Origin: Actinomycetota bacterium
GTDB lineage: Bacteria > Actinomycetota > Acidimicrobiia > Spongiisociales > UBA11373
Length of the DNA stretch: 41,433 bases
Direction of reading: 5' to 3'
NCBI GenBank assembly: GCA_018821365.1
Contig: JAHJML010000164.1
Span: 1 to 41,433, forward strand
Below, piece by piece: positions 40,474-41,433 of this stretch. The translations under genes were made by a program, and so were the position numbers. Position 1 is the first letter of the stretch; each line of letters begins with the position of its first letter. Below the pieces are notes generated by a model, which searched no databases, was not told the origin of the DNA, and saw only the letters and a program-made list of their open reading frames with translations.

Positions 40474-41433
40474 TGTCAAGACCGGGTTGATGGTGGGCAG
40501 GTGTTCGGGGACATGGTGGACAGGTCAGGGGGTGGTGATGGTGCGGATGTGGTGGTGGCGGTAGTAGACGTGGTAGGTGCCTTCTTGGGGGGTTGATCTG
40601 ATCCCGACGGTGCGTCCTCGGAAGGCTCTGCCGACCCGGTGGGTGTGGCCTCGCCAACTGATGGTGCCGTTGATGGTGTCGACGCGGCGGTGGTGGGTGC
40701 CGTCGGGGTAGGCGGGTTCTTCGATCCGGGTGGGTAGGTCCCGGGGTGAGGGCCGGTAACGGTCGGCGGGGACGACGGTTTCCCCCAGCGAGTCATGGGG
40801 CCGGTGGTGGTTGTAGAGGGGCCGCCAATCGTCGTAGGCGTCTTGGACCTGCTGGTAGGTGTCCCAGTCGGGCCGCTGGCTGATGACTTCGAGATCCAAT
40901 GTGAGGTGGAAGCGTTCTTCTTTGCCGGCGGTTTGGGGATGGAACGGCCGGGAATGGACGATGGTGATACCCAGATCGACCAGCCACACCGTCAAGGGAG
41001 TCCAGGGTTGCCCCGCATCGTTGCCCCATGGTGACCCGTTGTCCATCAGCATCCGATACGGCAGCCCGTAGTTCCCGAAGGCGCCGGTGAGGAGACCTTT
41101 GACGGTTTCGGTGCGTTCATTCGAGCAGGCAGCCAGACACAGGTTGTATCGGGAATGGTCATCGAGGACCCCCAGCGTGTGGACCTGATGACGTCGGTCC
41201 CGTAACCAGAACCAGCCTTTGAAATCCATCTGCCACAAATCGTTGGGGGCAGGATGCTCAAAGGATATGAACGGTCCCTGCCGGGTCTTTTGAGACAGCA
41301 ACCCCCGGCTGCGGAGGATCCGGGTGATCGTCGACGCCGCCGGCACTCCCAGGTGTCCCTGACGCAACAGAAACCCCCGAATCTTGCGGCCACCCCACAC
41401 CGGATGAGCCTCACGCACCGACACCACCAGCTC
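40474..41433 (-). mobile_element. IS481-like insertion sequence, left part only
   Basis: The proposed tip TGTCAAGACCGGGTTGATGG starts at 40474, with a spaced pair GTGGGCAGGT and GTGGACAGGT just inside. IS481-family ends begin TGT and often hold such internal repeats. The tip coincides with the break in a dispersed repeat. The transposase gene runs off the window, so the far end and target duplication are unseen. Confidence 0.75.
40525..41433 (-). CDS. IS481-like transposase, N terminus beyond window
   Basis: At least 302 residues, continuing past the window edge as ...ELVVSVREAHPVWGGRKIRG. The integrase core shows the catalytic Asp in DLWQMDFKGWF, then LDDHSRYNLCLAA, the second Asp in LMDNGSPWGND and the Glu in TAGKEERFHLTLDLEV, followed by YNHHRPHDSLG typical of IS481/IS3. 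A C-terminal domain (GRAFRGRTVGIRS) follows. About 60-90 residues with the helix-turn-helix are probably missing beyond 41433. The frame is open, so the copy may be active. Confidence 0.9.
   Translation of the reverse strand, partial: ELVVSVREAHPVWGGRKIRGFLLRQGHLGVPAASTITRILRSRGLLSQKTRQGPFISFEHPAPNDLWQMDFKGWFWLRDRRHQVHTLGVLDDHSRYNLCLAACSNERTETVKGLLTGAFGNYGLPYRMLMDNGSPWGNDAGQPWTPLTVWLVDLGITIVHSRPFHPQTAGKEERFHLTLDLEVISQRPDWDTYQQVQDAYDDWRPLYNHHRPHDSLGETVVPADRYRPSPRDLPTRIEEPAYPDGTHHRRVDTINGTISWRGHTHRVGRAFRGRTVGIRSTPQEGTYHVYYRHHHIRTITTP

Overview
The window is GC-rich bacterial DNA with dense coding on both strands, many GTG starts, ATGA/GTGA/TGATG stop-start overlaps, abundant secreted lipoproteins, a B12-dependent ribonucleotide reductase, an MprAB-like two-component system and an ECF sigma factor. 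This fits an actinobacterium (Actinomycetota). An Acidimicrobiia-like or other poorly cultured lineage is possible, but that is inference: there is no rRNA or other taxonomic marker here. No tRNA, rRNA, CRISPR array or origin was seen.

Layout. 1-8180 (almost all minus strand): a palindromic repeat, a yeast-type cytosine deaminase coupled to a lipoprotein, asnS, a TMEM175-like channel, a membrane-anchored bacterial phospholipase A2 coupled to a DUF2135-like protein, a second lipoprotein paralogous to the first, and a LamG lipoprotein. 8318-13695: an AlkA-like DNA glycosylase, a plus-strand pair (NDP-forming acyl-CoA synthetase and M19 dipeptidase), then an ECF sigma factor with its membrane partner. 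13929-15004: a nucleotidyltransferase/HEPN toxin-antitoxin pair. 15111-18587: nrdJ, preceded by two NrdR-like boxes 31 bp apart. 18911-22244: small envelope proteins, a Fic protein with a palindromic operator, and an alpha/beta hydrolase.

22317-32448 is the most coherent block. A response regulator and histidine kinase lead a minus-strand operon (zinc ribbon, secreted protein, small membrane protein, membrane SGNH hydrolase). Divergently lie two related cysteine-motif lipoproteins, a HlyD/MacA-like adaptor with two peptidoglycan-binding modules, and a MacB-like ABC ATPase and permease. Both lipoprotein promoters carry TCTCA direct repeats phased at exactly 11 bp, as expected of an OmpR-family regulator. 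I infer a self-contained envelope-stress sensing and export system.

32479-37178 is more mosaic: a seven-repeat secreted protein, a frameshifted gene remnant, a glycosyltransferase with less GC-biased codon use, a VapBC pair and a UDG-superfamily protein. 37179-41433 holds tandem and dispersed double-hairpin repeats, a triple-DUF7282-like lipoprotein, a shortened hotdog-fold protein coupled to a MoaD-like/membrane-protein fusion, and an IS481-like element cut by the window end, whose left tip lies inside a copy of the dispersed repeat.

All family calls come from reading motifs by eye; no database search was run.
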